From assembly GCA_022758945.1 (NCBI GenBank), contig JAEMQE010000013.1, forward strand, positions 1 to 22,730: a stretch of 22,730 bases of DNA. The letters run 5' to 3'. The notes under the pieces are model-generated. The model saw only the letters and a program-made list of their open reading frames with translations, was not told the DNA's origin and ran no database searches. A program made the translations under genes and the position numbers. Shown here piece after piece: positions 22,696 to 22,730 of this stretch; positions within the stretch are counted from its first letter, which is position 1; each line of letters begins with the position of its first letter. The DNA is from Lentimicrobium sp. (GTDB lineage Bacteria; Bacteroidota; Bacteroidia; Flavobacteriales; Flavobacteriaceae).

Positions 22696-22730
22696 AAACC
22701 TTTTTCTATTGATTAAAAAAAGGTTTTTTT
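22696..22730 (+). terminator. Terminator of the BNR/T9SS gene
   Basis: AAACCTTTTT (22696-22705) pairs with AAAAAGGTTT (22717-22726), and the T-run 22724-22730 reaches the window edge. It begins 22 nt after the stop at 22673. Confidence 0.8.

Noticed and set aside
1..22730. CRISPR arrays, tRNA or rRNA genes, insertion sequences
   Set aside because: No regularly spaced repeats, no cloverleaf-like or rRNA-like segments and no transposase motifs were recognised on either strand.

Overview
The window looks like chromosome from a Bacteroidota bacterium, most likely Flavobacterium or a close relative. It is AT-rich with A-rich translation starts and few Shine-Dalgarno sites. Several genes are preceded by the Bacteroidota promoter pattern TTTG-N19-TAnnTTTG. 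There is a secreted protein with a type IX secretion (T9SS) C-terminal sorting domain, a DUF5916 outer-membrane protein, and the gene order tig-clpP-clpX. All functional names come from motifs read by eye and from family knowledge; no database search was run.

Layout. (1) 1-2366, cell envelope: the tail of an unknown gene, an L,D-transpeptidase lipoprotein (72-1655, +), and a second L,D-transpeptidase of another subfamily (1644-2366, -). The two transpeptidase genes converge and overlap by 12 nt. (2) 2367-8876, envelope and housekeeping: a DUF5916 protein, gpmI (glycolysis), an acetyl-CoA hydrolase/CoA-transferase on the minus strand, and map. A perfect palindromic terminator separates gpmI from the CoA-transferase. 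(3) 8934-13820, a plus-strand block rich in nucleic-acid enzymes: a RecF/OLD-like AAA ATPase and a small protein with a PD-(D/E)XK-like motif, translationally coupled to each other and to a class I methyltransferase; then an ATP-cone plus Mrr-like nuclease fusion and a beta-CASP metallo-beta-lactamase RNase-like protein. (4) 13947-17105: a DedA membrane protein, and a convergent MG2/TonB-plug-like exported protein. (5) 17279-20797: the tig, clpP and clpX protein-quality-control genes, all on the minus strand. (6) 20917-22673: a small holin-family (PF04020-like) membrane protein, divergent from a BNR-repeat/T9SS secreted protein, with overlapping divergent promoters.

The best candidate for an under-described system is 8934-10713. 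It pairs a single-chain SMC/RecF-type ATPase with a 161-residue ExK protein and sits as an unusually AT-rich cassette between map and the methyltransferase. The pairing of an ATPase with a small nuclease resembles known antiphage defence architectures such as Septu and PARIS. The small partner shows neither an HNH nor a TOPRIM motif, so the exact type is open. The ATP-cone-nuclease plus beta-CASP pair at 11598-13820 is a second, more housekeeping-like candidate for joint RNA or DNA processing.

No tRNA, rRNA, CRISPR array, insertion sequence or origin was recognised. No gene-free stretch exceeds 300 bases; the longest are 2367-2555 and 19301-19471, and both hold promoter or terminator signals.
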